This document shows, one piece after another, positions 59,901-63,795 of a stretch of 64,000 nucleotides of DNA (its first letter is position 1; each line of letters starts with the position of its first letter). A program made the position numbers and the translations under genes. Source of the stretch: Enoplolaimus lenunculus (taxonomy: Eukaryota > Nematoda > Enoplea > Enoplida > Thoracostomopsidae); NCBI GenBank assembly GCA_030248215.1, contig JASANG010002608.1:1-64000 (forward strand), written 5' to 3'. The notes below the pieces were generated by a model. The model ran no database searches. It was not told the origin of the DNA and saw nothing but the letters and a program-made list of their open reading frames with translations.

Positions 59901-60869
59901 GGGACAAACTCCAGCCGGGAGTGTCAAGTACAGTCAAGGTCAAGGATATACAGTCTCCAAATTGCTTAGGAAAATCAATCAGATTTGGGTTTTTCAAATT
60001 AAATCAGCCAATCGTCATTTTTAGTGACCTTTCCACCGGACAAAAACCAATTCTTAGTCTGGACGGCGGCCTATTTTATGTCCATGTGTAACGTCGCGGC
60101 CTGACCCATGGCGTCCCACGACCCGCATTCGACTCTGTGACCTCCGTGTTATCTTGCGCTAGATCAGGATGGCAACAAAGTTTCGGATTCCATCTCGGCA
60201 AAAATTAGCGGTTCAGATTCAGATTCGGTTGGAATTGTTATATAAATCTAAAAATGTTATATTCGGATTCGGTCAAATCGTAGATTCAGTGCCACCCGAC
60301 AACACATGTCTAAGTATATATAGCACAAACTCCATTGTTTCTAAATTCATAAGCAAAAAATATACATAAACGTACATTTCATCTTCTTCTTTGATCACTC
60401 CGACAGACGATTTCGATTCCATTGAAAATTGTTGGCCAATAGCGTCACGAAACGTCGCCGCAGAATGCCTCAAACTACCGCTAGTTTCCGACCCAGGCCC
60501 GCCGCCCATATTAACGCCTTGAGGTGACGTCACACCATACGGCGCATACTCTTGCTGTCCTGCGATTGCGGCCGTAGGGCCACCGCCGCCTTTCACCGAA
60601 CCACAAAAGCTCATTCGTTCCGATTCAGATGGACTCATAGAGCGGCAGCTTACTTTACGATTTGGCACTGATAAAATGTCTGAATTCGCAAAATCTGCCG
60701 CGCTTCCCCCGTCAAAATCGTGATGATGCAAATGGCTCGCGCCTACGCCGTGTCCTGGACCGCCGACGCTATTTCCGACCATCATTTGAGCCGAAAATGG
60801 TCCGCCGGACGCCAGTGGACCGTTAAAATAATCATCGTCTTCGTCTTCACTGCTTGATGCACCTAACAT
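17819..60869 (-). CDS. CADPS: CAPS / CADPS, calcium-dependent secretion activator (whole gene, about 25 coding exons)
   Basis: CAPS primes dense-core vesicles for calcium-triggered exocytosis, binding PI(4,5)P2 by its PH domain and SNAREs by its MUN region. The exons join in frame to about 1,360 residues (human CAPS1 about 1,353). In order: a variable Ser/Gly/His-rich N-terminus (1-164), the conserved [24 protein letters not shown] block (about 180-205), a Gly/His-rich insert (about 313-350), the C2 domain (about 487-625), the PH domain (about 624-745) and the MUN region (about 850-1300), ending in a Ser-rich tail. Exon phases agree at every join but one, where no AG acceptor is seen (exon at 27664-27775). 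Against the vertebrate protein, about 50 residues before the NG-TSED block and the QLDAPISQFY linker are absent. The last intron is GC-AG. The window holds the whole coding region; the promoter and 5' UTR are not identified. Confidence 0.95.
18370..18474 (-). CDS. CADPS: CAPS coding exon 24 (GC donor)
   Basis: Thirty-five codons, acceptor AATATTTCAG, donor AAG|GCTAGT. It reads [20 protein letters not shown] and [12 protein letters not shown] (human [32 protein letters not shown]). The only donor that fits phase and alignment is GC, a known minor class of U2 intron. Confidence 0.92.
18682..18857. mobile_element. R1-like element with a duplicated end
   Basis: The left end is TGACCCATGTAAAAAGGC; the right end on the other strand is CGGCCAATGTACAGAACAGG. 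Near the right end a segment of about 32 bp (GAACACGCTTATACTATTGT and on) is present twice in tandem. The core has GGCTTAGGATTAGG words. Confidence 0.6.
19024..19149 (-). CDS. CADPS: CAPS coding exon 23 (MUN region)
   Basis: Forty-two codons, acceptor TTATTTTAG, donor GAG|GTTAGC, phase 0. [20 protein letters not shown] then YIKNLFE aligns with human [20 protein letters not shown] and YIERLFD. The first 15 residues are diverged and slightly shorter than in vertebrates. Confidence 0.92.
20200..20460. repeat. Element with inverted TTAGGC-word ends
   Basis: One end holds CATAGGCATAGGCTTAGG, the other CCTAAACGTTCTTCTAAGCG and AAACCTAAGCG in the opposite sense. A 120-codon plus-strand frame overlaps it but resembles nothing and partly reads the repeat words. 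Confidence 0.4.
21139..21376. mobile_element. MITE-like element with CACCGTAAATTC ends and AACTCA words
   Basis: The ends CACCGTAAATTCTAG and, on the other strand, CCACTGTAAATTCCG are inverted repeats about 235 bp apart. The inside is full of AACTCA and GAGTTGA words. A diverged relative lies near 3700-3830 (ACACGGTAAACTTCAGTGAG). Confidence 0.55.
22772..22855 (-). CDS. CADPS: CAPS coding exon 22 (MUN region)
   Basis: Twenty-eight codons, acceptor GTTATTTAG, donor ACT|GTAAGT, phase 0. It reads [20 protein letters not shown] and ends TILSFT (human [20 protein letters not shown], FLSFT); the spacing to the previous exon is exact. Confidence 0.93.
23258..23332 (-). CDS. CADPS: CAPS coding exon 21 (MUN region)
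   Basis: Twenty-five codons, acceptor TATTTTTAG, donor AAA|GTTAGT, phase 0. It reads [20 protein letters not shown] (human [20 protein letters not shown]). Confidence 0.9.
23945..23965 (-). CDS. CADPS: Candidate 21-nt CAPS microexon
   Basis: Between exons 20 and 21 the vertebrate protein has about 17 more residues ending AKMW before HQYH. On the minus strand here, TAATACAG and TGG|GTGTGT bound 21 bases coding FSNATKW, phase 0 on both sides, which would read ATKW-HKFH. The donor is weak and a further small exon may be missing, so this rests on position, phase and the final Trp. Confidence 0.3.
24319..24541. mobile_element. MITE-like element with three 28-bp repeats
   Basis: It starts TTAGGGTTGCGCAATACTCG; the far end on the other strand reads TTAGCGTTGCGCTATACTTT. 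The first 84 bases are three copies of a unit of about 28 bp (GGGTTGCGxxATACTCGCAG plus GCGC). Its GCGCTATACTTT end resembles the R7 family. Confidence 0.5.
25140..25230. repeat. AAATTTCAAATTTTTAA low-complexity repeat
   Basis: About four imperfect units of the type AAAATTTCAAATTTTTAATT in a row, in the intron before exon 21. Confidence 0.7.
25523..25625. mobile_element. MITE family R7 copy (compact)
   Basis: CTAAGGGTGGCGCTATACTT at one end and, on the other strand, TATAAGGGTGGCTCTGTTCT at the other enclose GACGTCCAGCGGCGTCCGG and GACGGACGGCGCCGC. About 100 bp, nearly a foldback. Confidence 0.6.
26751..26916. mobile_element. MITE family R5 copy (CCGTAGCCAG ends)
   Basis: The left end has GCCAGTAGCCAGACGGGAGG; the right end on the other strand has CAGACCCGTAGCCAGCTCAC. 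Inside are a run of ten C, TTTCTTGTAAGTCATCGAAA and a further C-rich stretch. Relatives lie at 49960-50117, 57551-57718, 61205-61371 and 63643-63795. Confidence 0.65.
27664..27775 (-). CDS. CADPS: CAPS coding exon 20 (no AG at expected acceptor)
   Basis: Residues 1136-1173, donor CAA|GTTAGC, phase 0. It reads [20 protein letters not shown] then [13 protein letters not shown] (human [33 protein letters not shown]), so coding is sure. Phase and alignment place its first base at 27775, but the intron there ends TATTTCCG, not AG, and no usable AG lies within the next 40 bases. One A-to-C change, a sequence error or a rare splice site would each explain this. An R4 copy lies about 45 bp upstream. 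Confidence 0.8.
27821..27905. mobile_element. R4 copy next to CAPS exon 20
   Basis: GAGTCCCCGAAAACAGGAGA, then GTGATATTTATTTCGATACA and GATTACGGAGTATTATTTAT, follow the R4 word order of 2471-2615. It sits about 45 bp upstream, in gene sense, of the exon whose acceptor lacks AG. Confidence 0.5.
28067..28222 (-). CDS. CADPS: CAPS coding exon 19 (MUN region)
   Basis: Residues 1084-1135, acceptor GTATTTAG, donor AAAAA|GTAAGT, phase 2. It reads [20 protein letters not shown] then [20 protein letters not shown] (human [40 protein letters not shown]). The vertebrate stretch of about 50 residues before NG-TSED is not found here or in the preceding intron. Confidence 0.95.
28306..28615. repeat. Element with GCCGG-word ends
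   Basis: GC-rich ends (GGCAGCCGGCACGGCCGGAT, then at the right GCCAGCCGGCCCGGACCGGC and GCAGCCGGCTAGCCCGGCTC) flank about 150 bp of AT-rich sequence. It lies in the intron between CAPS exons 18 and 19. Confidence 0.45.
29068..29209 (-). CDS. CADPS: CAPS coding exon 18 (MUN region)
   Basis: Residues 1037-1083, acceptor TTTTGTTTAG, donor CGCAA|GTGAGC, phase 2. [20 protein letters not shown] matches human [20 protein letters not shown]. The exon can join the next one directly in frame. Confidence 0.94.
29516..29633. mobile_element. MITE family R2 copy beside CAPS exon 17 donor
   Basis: Ends AATTCGTCGCACGGATAACT and, on the other strand, TTCTGCGACAATTGTCGCGC enclose GGCTTAGGATTATGCTCAGG. It is shorter than other R2 copies. 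It ends only about 15 bp from the exon 17 donor at 29648. Confidence 0.55.
29649..29805 (-). CDS. CADPS: CAPS coding exon 17 (MUN region)
   Basis: Residues 985-1036, acceptor TTTGTTTCAG, donor GAGC|GTAATG, phase 1. It reads [20 protein letters not shown] and [14 protein letters not shown] (human [34 protein letters not shown]). The chosen donor gives exact alignment length with the next exon. An R2 element ends about 15 bp into the following intron. Confidence 0.93.
30497..30535. repeat. Microsatellite (CATA)n
   Basis: Imperfect CATACATACATA tetramer run of about 40 bp in the intron between exons 16 and 17. Confidence 0.85.
30581..30771. mobile_element. MITE family R2 copy (ACAATTCGTCGCC ends)
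   Basis: The left part has CACGACAATTTGTCGCCCGA and a second CAACAATTCGTCGCCCATCG; the right part has GACAAAATTGTAGGGCGACG. Between them is a TTAGGC-like core (CTTAGGCTTAGGCTTAAACT). Other copies: 32964-33614, 44332-44501 and 53494-53672. Confidence 0.65.
31400..31540. repeat. CCGGTA/CCGGAA word array
   Basis: Words such as ACCGGATACCGGAACCGGAC and CTACCGGAACAGGAACCGG repeat over 130 bp, with a GGAACAAGAAC-type stretch before. A related array in the other orientation lies at 61630-61740. Confidence 0.6.
32820..32926 (-). CDS. CADPS: CAPS coding exon 16 (MUN region)
   Basis: Residues 949-984, acceptor TGTTTTCAG, donor GAA|GTATGT, phase 0. It ends in [18 protein letters not shown] (human LAELVIEVLQQNEEHHAE); the first half is diverged. 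Confidence 0.92.
32964..33614. mobile_element. R2 copy split by a later insertion
   Basis: The left half (ACACGACAATTCGTCG ... AGGCTTAGGATTACGCTT) and the right half (ATTATTATGCTTAGATTTAT ... GGGCGACAAGTTGTCGACCG) fit together as one R2 element. About 465 bp (roughly 33073-33537) interrupts them, and inside that lies an R3 element. Confidence 0.6.
33196..33484. mobile_element. MITE family R3 copy (TGGCTGGGTTTCTGAAA ends)
   Basis: The ends TGGCTGGGTTTCTGAAACTC and, on the other strand, TTGGCTGGGTTTCTAAAATC are near-perfect inverted repeats. The inside has palindromic ACTTAAGTAA words. Copies also lie at 51250-51397 and 51615-51828. Confidence 0.7.
33993..34116 (-). CDS. CADPS: CAPS coding exon 15 (MUN region)
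   Basis: Residues 908-948, acceptor TGCTTTTAG, donor GAAG|GTATGT, phase 1. It reads [20 protein letters not shown] then [20 protein letters not shown], against human [20 protein letters not shown] and [20 protein letters not shown]. Confidence 0.96.
34330..34515. mobile_element. MITE-like element with TTTTTTCATGCGACACCG-type words, copy 1
   Basis: Contains GGTGTGGCATGAAAAACTGA, CCCCCGGCCATATTTTCATG and CCCCCGGTCATTTTTTACAC. The same words recur at 35310-35508 (ACTGACCGGGGTCTC, GCCCGGGGGTCATTTTTTG, TTTTCATGCGACACCGGC). Confidence 0.45.
35310..35508. mobile_element. Same family as 34330, copy 2
   Basis: GGTGCTGTGTAAAAACTGAC at the left and, on the other strand, GCCGGTGTCGCATGAAAAAA at the right look like drifted inverted ends, with CGACGCTGTGTAAAAATTAA repeated inside. 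Confidence 0.45.
35973..36036 (-). CDS. CADPS: CAPS coding exon 14
   Basis: Residues 886-907, acceptor TATTGCAG, donor AGG|GTGAGT, phase 0. Sixty-four bases code [20 protein letters not shown], identical to human but for one residue. Confidence 0.97.
36722..37442. repeat. Element with TCTCGG-word ends
   Basis: The left end holds GTCTCGGTATCGGTCTCGGT and the right end holds GAGACCGAGAC and ACTCGGTCTCGGTCTCG, about 600 bp apart with AT-rich sequence between. It lies in the intron between CAPS exons 13 and 14. Confidence 0.5.
37990..38091 (-). CDS. CADPS: CAPS coding exon 13
   Basis: Residues 852-885, acceptor GTTTTTAG, donor TTCAG|GTAAGT, phase 2. It reads [20 protein letters not shown] and [14 protein letters not shown] (human [34 protein letters not shown]). 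Confidence 0.96.
38642..38829 (-). CDS. CADPS: CAPS coding exon 12
   Basis: Residues 790-851, acceptor TTGTTTTAG, donor AATCG|GTACGT, phase 2. It reads [20 protein letters not shown] and ends [15 protein letters not shown], nearly identical to human [20 protein letters not shown] and [15 protein letters not shown]. Confidence 0.97.
39266..39484. mobile_element. MITE family R8 copy (GTATTCTCAAATG ends)
   Basis: Ends CCATATTCTCAAATGCATAT and, on the other strand, CCGTATTCTCAAATGTGTGT are inverted repeats, both followed by GTAGCACCTAT-type words. Other copies: 44793-45440 (interrupted) and 55189-55394. Confidence 0.65.
39555..39741. mobile_element. MITE family R7 copy (long form)
   Basis: CTAGGGTGACACTATGCTTC at the left and, on the other strand, CCGTTAGAGTTGCGCTGTAC at the right enclose many GACGG, CCGTCC and GCGCC words. 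GC-rich and partly self-complementary. Also seen at 49407-49572. Confidence 0.55.
39866..40002 (-). CDS. CADPS: CAPS coding exon 11
   Basis: Residues 744-789, acceptor AATTTTAG, donor TTG|GTAAGC, phase 0. It reads [20 protein letters not shown] (human [20 protein letters not shown]). The QLDAPISQFY segment that precedes this in vertebrates is not found in this exon or visibly between exons 10 and 11. Confidence 0.94.
40543..40722 (-). CDS. CADPS: CAPS coding exon 10 (PH domain end)
   Basis: Residues 684-743, acceptor TATTTTTAG, donor AAGG|GTACGT, phase 1. [20 protein letters not shown] and [16 protein letters not shown] match human FFNAVKEGDTVIFASDDEQ and [16 protein letters not shown], including the final PH helix. 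The linker after SHKP is shorter than in vertebrates. Confidence 0.96.
40970..41050 (-). repeat. tRNA-like fragment with box B-like motif
   Basis: On the minus strand GTGCCCGGTTCGAACCAGGT is a good T-arm, with AGCGAGGCTAAGTCATTGTG before it. I could not fold a full tRNA, so a SINE fragment in the intron between CAPS exons 9 and 10 is likelier. Confidence 0.3.
41136..41314 (-). CDS. CADPS: CAPS coding exon 9 (PH domain)
   Basis: Residues 624-683, acceptor TATTATAG, donor CCAG|GTTAGG, phase 1. It reads [20 protein letters not shown] then [20 protein letters not shown], the basic strands of the phosphoinositide-binding PH domain (human [20 protein letters not shown]). Confidence 0.97.
41719..41858 (-). 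CDS. CADPS: CAPS coding exon 8 (end of C2)
   Basis: Residues 578-623, acceptor TTTTTTCAG, donor TGCGG|GTAAGT, phase 2. SPEWYPMTV (human QSEWHKMTV) and [12 protein letters not shown] (human RMDKPQNMKHSG) fix the frame. Confidence 0.95.
42455..42566 (-). CDS. CADPS: CAPS coding exon 7 (C2)
   Basis: Residues 540-577, acceptor TTGTTCCAG, donor AAG|GTAGCG, phase 0. It reads [20 protein letters not shown] and ends [11 protein letters not shown], against human [20 protein letters not shown] and [11 protein letters not shown]. Confidence 0.96.
43065..43186 (-). CDS. CADPS: CAPS coding exon 6 (C2)
   Basis: Residues 500-539, acceptor ACACTCAG, donor CCGTC|GTATGT, phase 2. It reads [20 protein letters not shown] then [20 protein letters not shown], closely matching human [19 protein letters not shown] and [20 protein letters not shown]. 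Confidence 0.97.
43760..43855. repeat. TTAGGC-word palindrome beside CAPS exon 5 donor
   Basis: CAATCTTAGGCTTAGG and, facing it, GCTAAGCCTAAGTCTAAGCC form inverted arrays ending with AATCGTCGATTC. It lies within about 15 bp of the exon 5 splice donor. Confidence 0.5.
43868..43970 (-). CDS. CADPS: CAPS coding exon 5 (start of C2)
   Basis: Completes residue 465 and runs to 499, acceptor TTTTTATAG, donor GAG|GTAAGT, phase 0. It ends [13 protein letters not shown] (human [13 protein letters not shown]), the first strand of the C2 domain. A TTAGGC-word palindrome lies within about 15 bp of the donor. Confidence 0.95.
44332..44501. mobile_element. MITE family R2 copy, reverse orientation
   Basis: Left end CTTGCCCGACAAGTTGTCGC; right end on the other strand TTACGACAATTCGTCGTCCG. 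The core CCTAACCGTAAGCCTAAGC reads opposite to the 30581 copy. Confidence 0.65.
44793..45440. mobile_element. R8 copy with a TTCCTG-word element inside
   Basis: R8 ends (CCGTATTCTAAATTGTGTGT and, on the other strand, CCGTATTCTAAAATGTGTGT) lie 648 bp apart instead of about 220. The surplus (about 44930-45395) starts with ATTCCTGTTTCCTGCTCCTG and finishes with TTCTGTTCCTATTGCGGTTC, a word-ended element related to 54500-54840. Confidence 0.55.
45729..46124. repeat. Element with ATCGGC-word ends
   Basis: The left end has ATCGGCATCGACATCGGTAA and GGCATTGGCATCGGCAC; the right end has GCGGCATCGGTATCGGTATC and TAGTATCGGCTTCGGC in the same sense. Between is about 240 bp of AT-rich, non-coding sequence. 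Confidence 0.55.
48228..48606. mobile_element. MITE family R6 copy (AACCGAAAAG / CGCCGGCTG ends)
   Basis: Left end TTTTCGGTTATCCACCCCCA with GCCGGCGTTTGCCC; right end on the other strand TTTTCGGTTATACACCCGCA with GCCGGCGTTTGCCC. The inverted repeats extend some 45 bases. Copies also lie at 51879-52345, 56625-56925 (decayed) and 62213-62295 (one end). Confidence 0.7.
48693..49146. repeat. Tandem repeat, four copies of a 113-114 bp unit
   Basis: The unit starts GGCTTCACAGTTGGCATAAA and ends AACAAAAAAGCAAT. Starts fall at 48693, 48807, 48920 and 49034. Copies differ at only a few bases (a 6 versus 7 A run, ACTCAA/ACACAA), so the array is young. It lies in the intron about 50 bp past CAPS exon 4. 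Confidence 0.95.
49194..49357 (-). CDS. CADPS: CAPS coding exon 4
   Basis: Residues 411-464, acceptor ATATTTTAG, donor TCAAG|GTTAGT, phase 2. It reads [19 protein letters not shown] and [18 protein letters not shown], matching human FPKFVSKEMENMYIEELKS and following. A four-copy tandem repeat starts about 50 bp into the next intron, and an R7 element ends about 50 bp before the acceptor. Confidence 0.96.
49407..49572. mobile_element. MITE family R7 copy before CAPS exon 4
   Basis: GATAGCGCTACACTTTTGGT at the left and, on the other strand, GGTTACGCTTTACTTGTCGT at the right enclose GACGTACGTCACGTG and related words. It ends about 50 bp from the exon 4 acceptor. Confidence 0.55.
49840..50160. 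mobile_element. R4 copy interrupted by an R5 element
   Basis: R4 words (GGGGACTGATATTTTCTTTG, CGGTCACGGACTGTTACTTA, then CCCTTCGTTACTGATATATC) run in the same order as at 2471-2615, but an R5 copy at 49960-50117 splits them. The sequence on each side of the R5 copy (CATCCTTT and CACCCTTC) matches the single site in the intact copy. Confidence 0.65.
50395..50930. repeat. Degenerate tandem repeat of about 50-60 bp, some ten units
   Basis: Units of the form AACCAACCAATCGTAGTATG - TTGAGAACTGAATACATTTG - GTCAATTTTCT recur from about 50395 to 50930, with drift and length changes. Each unit carries CCAATC. It is older than the 48693 array. Confidence 0.85.
51250..51397. mobile_element. MITE family R3 copy
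   Basis: Ends TGGCTGAGTTTGTGAAACCG and, on the other strand, TTAACTGGGTTTCTGAAATC, with ACTTAAGTTAAGTAAATACTTAAGT-like palindromic words inside. Confidence 0.6.
51615..51828. mobile_element. MITE family R3 copy
   Basis: Ends TCGCTGGGTTTCTGAAATCG and, on the other strand, GTGGCTTGGTTTCTGGAACC. The start of the R6 copy at 51879 follows about 50 bp later. Confidence 0.6.
51879..52345. mobile_element. MITE family R6 copy
   Basis: Left end GAGACTTTTCGGTTATATCC and GCCCGCGTTTGC; right end on the other strand TTTCGGGTCTTTTCGGTTAT and GAGCCCGCGTTTTCCC. Confidence 0.65.
53494..53672. mobile_element. MITE family R2 copy (well kept)
   Basis: Left end ATGACAATTCGTCGCCCGAC and a second ACAATTCCTCGCCCATC; right end on the other strand TACGACTATTCATCGCCCGA. 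The core is GCTTAGGATTACGCTTAGGA. Its 114-codon minus-strand open frame is incidental. Confidence 0.7.
54285..54365 (-). CDS. CADPS: CAPS coding exon 3
   Basis: Twenty-seven codons, residues 384-410, bounded by TTATTTCAG and AAG|GTTTGT, phase 0 on both sides. It reads [19 protein letters not shown] against human [19 protein letters not shown]. Confidence 0.95.
54500..54840. repeat. Element with TTCCTG-word ends
   Basis: The left end has GCCGGAATTCCTGCAAAAAC and CAATTCCTGTTTTTGTTCCA; the right end has ACTGTTCCGCTTCCTGTTCT. Similar to the element lodged in the R8 copy at 44793-45440. Confidence 0.45.
55189..55394. mobile_element. MITE family R8 copy
   Basis: TATTCTTAAATGTGTATAGC at the left and, on the other strand, TGTATTTTGAATTGTGTGTA at the right, with CATCAGTTAGTAATAGG and CACCAACTGGTGATATG. 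It lies near the CAPS exon 2 donor. Confidence 0.55.
55533..56187 (-). CDS. CADPS: CAPS coding exon 2
   Basis: Residues 165-383, acceptor TATTTTAG, donor CAG|GTTAGT, phase 0. It includes [32 protein letters not shown] and [19 protein letters not shown], nearly identical to human CAPS1. After GDEEAR comes a Gly/His-rich run of about 38 residues (about 313-350) that replaces a much shorter vertebrate linker. It ends in [13 protein letters not shown]. Confidence 0.97.
57551..57718. mobile_element. MITE family R5 copy with 8-bp site duplication
   Basis: Ends CGGGTCCGTAGCCAG and, on the other strand, CAGGTCTGTAGCCAGC. The 8 bases ACCAGGTC stand on both sides (57543-57550 and 57719-57726), the mark of an insertion. 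An 8-bp duplication is typical of hAT elements. Confidence 0.65.
58178..58400. repeat. TTGGCCTAGGCCAA palindrome cluster
   Basis: TTGGCCTAGGCCAAATAGCG, TTTAGCCTAGGCCAAACTGC, ATAGCCTAGGCCAATTAGTA and TTGGCCTGG recur within 220 bp with AT-rich spacers. No coding. Confidence 0.6.
58460..58800 (+). mobile_element. 3' end of a LINE-type retrotransposon (remnant)
   Basis: The plus strand reads [17 protein letters not shown] and later [20 protein letters not shown], followed by a basic stretch. A K/R-rich run then WIGH-LRM is a hallmark of the C-terminal part of many LINE open frames. Only this part is left and it is not in one frame. It lies in CAPS intron 1. Confidence 0.5.
59250..59760 (+). mobile_element. 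Penelope-like retroelement remnant (reverse transcriptase N-terminal part)
   Basis: The plus strand carries [19 protein letters not shown], a spaced F--L-----AINN segment and [11 protein letters not shown], the pattern seen before the reverse transcriptase domain of Penelope-like elements (typically K-DKGN-VV). The copy is short and broken in several places, with no endonuclease part seen, so it is an old remnant. Confidence 0.5.
60175..60290. repeat. GATTCGG word array
   Basis: TTTCGGATTCCATCTCGGC, CAGATTCAGATTCGGTTGG and ATTCGGATTCGGTC recur over 110 bp next to CAPS exon 1's donor side. Confidence 0.45.
60376..60869 (-). CDS. CADPS: CAPS coding exon 1 (N-terminus)
   Basis: Residues 1-164. 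The start is the ATG at 60867-60869 because [14 protein letters not shown] matches the known CAPS start MLDPSSSEEES, and no earlier in-frame ATG exists before a stop. The rest is low-complexity Gly, Ser and His, as in the poorly conserved N-termini of other CAPS proteins. Donor GAAAT|GTACGT, phase 2. Confidence 0.88.
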
Positions 60870-61204
60870 GACGGCACCGTTTGTTAATCTGACTCTATTA
60901 TAACCACTTTTTTTCAACCAAACTCTAAATGAAGTTTACCCAAGAACACAGACTAATGTACTTCAATTGGCAACGCTGCGAAAATCAATGCTCTATCTAT
61001 AGAGCAAAAAATCACCATATAAATGATCTGTGGTCACTCGATATCATTATCAATTAACTTTGACTATGCTTTCAAAAACCGTATAATAAAATACATTTAT
61101 GCATTAATTCAATAATACAAATATTACTTTTGTACATCGAGCACATATTATTATTGGTAACTTCAAACTCCACTGTAAAAACGTCTAAAAACAGGTTGAA
61201 AATA

Positions 61205-61371
61205 AGGCCGGCAGCGAGTTCACCTTGCTAGAGGAGAGCTAAAATTTTTCAGAAGGGCGATACAAGGGTTTTCGTTGACTATAAAAGCAAGTTTAAAATT
61301 TTTCTAGGGGGGGAGGGCAAAATTTTCCACTGACAGCAGAGTCCGCCTGGCCCGCCTTTGCTCCGGGCCGG
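61205..61371. mobile_element. MITE family R5 copy
   Basis: GGCCGGCAGCGAGTTCACCT at one end and GCTCCGGGCCGGC at the other, with GCTAAAATTTTTCAGAAGGG and TTTTTCTAGGGGGGGAGGGC between. The ends have drifted more than in other copies. Confidence 0.5.
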
Positions 61372-61802
61372 CATAAAATAGGTCTCCAAGGAAAACAATC
61401 ACGTTTTCGTTGCAGTAACGAATCGCAAAACATATCGCTTAACGCTTACATTAGCTTAATTGATCAAATATTACGTACTTAAATACAGTCCAGCTGACTC
61501 TATGATTGGAAATAAAATTAACTCTATGAACAACGTGTAAGAGTTCAAATATGAATCCGTATTCAATATTACAGGGTCATGCAAGCATGTGAGACATGGT
61601 TGTCCATTATGTACACATATATTGCAGTACATTGTACCATATACCATATCCGGTATCCGGTTCTTGTTCCGGTAAAAAATTCAATATCAGTATCCAGCTC
61701 CGGTATCCGGTAAATTAATATCCGGTCGCACATTGACTGTACGTATGCAAGCTGGCAGCATACTGTAGACATACATAGTTGACAATAAAACCAGTTGGAG
61801 AG

Positions 61803-61880
61803 GCGGACTGCGTGACACAATGGTAGAGCGTGTGCCTTAGGATCTGTAGGTCGTTACTTTGGAACCACTCGTGACCCGTT
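61803..61880 (+). repeat. tRNA-like sequence, probable SINE head
   Basis: The plus strand has a box A-like ACAATGGTAGAGCGTGTGCC, an anticodon-like arm, and a diverged box B region GTCGTTACTTTGGAACCACT. The T-arm is imperfect, so this looks like a decayed tRNA-derived SINE. Confidence 0.4.
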
Positions 61881-62811
61881 TTTCCAGCTCCATAGTTTAA
61901 TAAGTCTGAAGTCCCCGACCGTACCTACTTAGACTGACACGGCGTACACAAACGGATATGGAAATACACTTAAACTGAAATTTCTATACAGACGAGAAAA
62001 AAATCATATTTGCAAGATTTAAATACAAACACAAGAATACGTATATACAGAAAACTTTACTCGGACGCTACGCTTGCTCGTAAAAAAACATCTAAATAAG
62101 ATGCATGACCACACAGCCCTTTCGAAATACTATCCTGAATTTGGTTCGGCAGTACCAATACCTCTGATTTCAATATAAAAATTAGTTAAATCCAGTAAAT
62201 CTTCATTCCATATGAGCAGCTCAAATATGCAAAAATTTTCAAAAACCAACTATTTTTGACTAAACGCCGGCTGGGGGAGGCAAACAGCGTTTTAAAGTAC
62301 GTTAGCTACTATCCTTTTGCAAATAAAGCAGATTACTAATATTATGATTATGGCTGAATTTGGCCCATGCACGCGGGAATACTTTTCACATACATTTGAA
62401 CACAAATTTCTGGTGCACAACTTTATCATATAGCATTTGGCAACTTTCTTCGCTGTTCCTATAGAACTTATACTTTTCTTTGGCTTGGAACAATATGTTC
62501 AGAAGTTTTCTGAATGACATCTTAAGAAAAATTGCGATAAAGCCATAAAGAAATGTGTGATAAAATCTTAACTATAATGATTTCATACCGTCAAGAACTT
62601 TTTGATTCACTGATCATGATCACCTATCGGCAAACAACATTTTTTAACCGGTGATAGGTGTAATGTGCAATATTATCCAGTATTACATTTTTTACAGAAT
62701 GGTTTGTTTCCAAAGTTACTAATAGAGTTTTTGTAACGTAAATCGAGTGACTAACGTCTGTGCACTGTAAAATTACACAATTGTATTTAACACAGAAGAA
62801 AAAATAAGGGC

Positions 62812-62925
62812 GGATAAAGGCGGGTAGTGGGTGAAGGAATTTTCCGCAGGTATACCCGCGGGTAAAAGAAATGAAATTTCCACGGGCAAAGCGCAGCGCG
62901 GGTAAAAAATCTTTACCCACTCACA
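62812..62925. repeat. Element with GCGGGTA words
   Basis: GGGCGGATAAAGGCGGGTAG at the left, CAGGTATACCCGCGGGTAAA in the middle and GCGCAGCGCGGGTAAAAAAT at the right. Short and without coding; belongs to the word-ended class. Confidence 0.45.
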
Positions 62926-63642
62926 CCTCTGTTTTCTACACTAGTAACTGCAACAACCTGTTGCCGTAAATTGGAAACAAGCCATGTAACTTGCAAATAA
63001 AAATAACCGTTTCCTGAGTCTTACTTTAAACGGAATATAAAATATTTTCCGTATGAGCTTATTTTTGAACAAACCAAAGTAAACGAAAATCATTGGCCGC
63101 TTGCACACTTCACAACCCCCCCCCCCCACAAACTCAAGTCTATGTCGAACCCTACACTAAAATAAGAGCCAATCATTAAACAAATGAACACAGGTTATTT
63201 TTTAAAAAAAGCTACAAAAAAACCAAATATCGGATTGCCAGAAAGACAATCCGGCATAAGTTAGCGACAAAACTTACATTACTTCGGCGAAAAACAAAGA
63301 AATTAATACCATATATACTTTTGTGTAAGAGGTAATCAATCACCAACTCACAGGTAAAAACGACATTTTGAACGAACAGATGGTTTTCCAGCTACGTGTA
63401 CATTAATATTAATTCAACCAATCCTATAATGGTGCAGGAAAGAAACCCTCTGTATCTAAAAACTATAAAATCTAATCAAAATTTAATAAACAAAATATAA
63501 TAAAGTAAACAACCAATAACGAACGAATTGGTCATAGCAAACGTTTTTTTTCATACACAGCTTAACAAACCAGGTTGTTCCGGTTGTGTGTTATCAAACA
63601 ATTATATGAAGCTCAAATTTACACAATGCACGAAAGTTGAAA

Positions 63643-63795
63643 CAGGCCCGTAGCCAGAGGAGGGCCACGAGGGCGGTAGAATTTTGGTTTTACCAACAAA
63701 ATTTTCAACCTTACTTGTAAGTCATCGAAAAGCGTTGTACGCCCATTTTGAAAAAATGTTTAGCCAACCTAGCAACGTGAGCTGGCTACGGCTTG
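63643..63795. mobile_element. MITE family R5 copy
   Basis: CAGGCCCGTAGCCAGAGGAG at the left and, on the other strand, GCCGTAGCCAGCTCACG at the right, with TTACTTGTAAGTCATCGAAA inside, very like 26751-26916. A second CCGTAGCCAGAGGGGG begins at about 63905 and runs off the window. Confidence 0.65.
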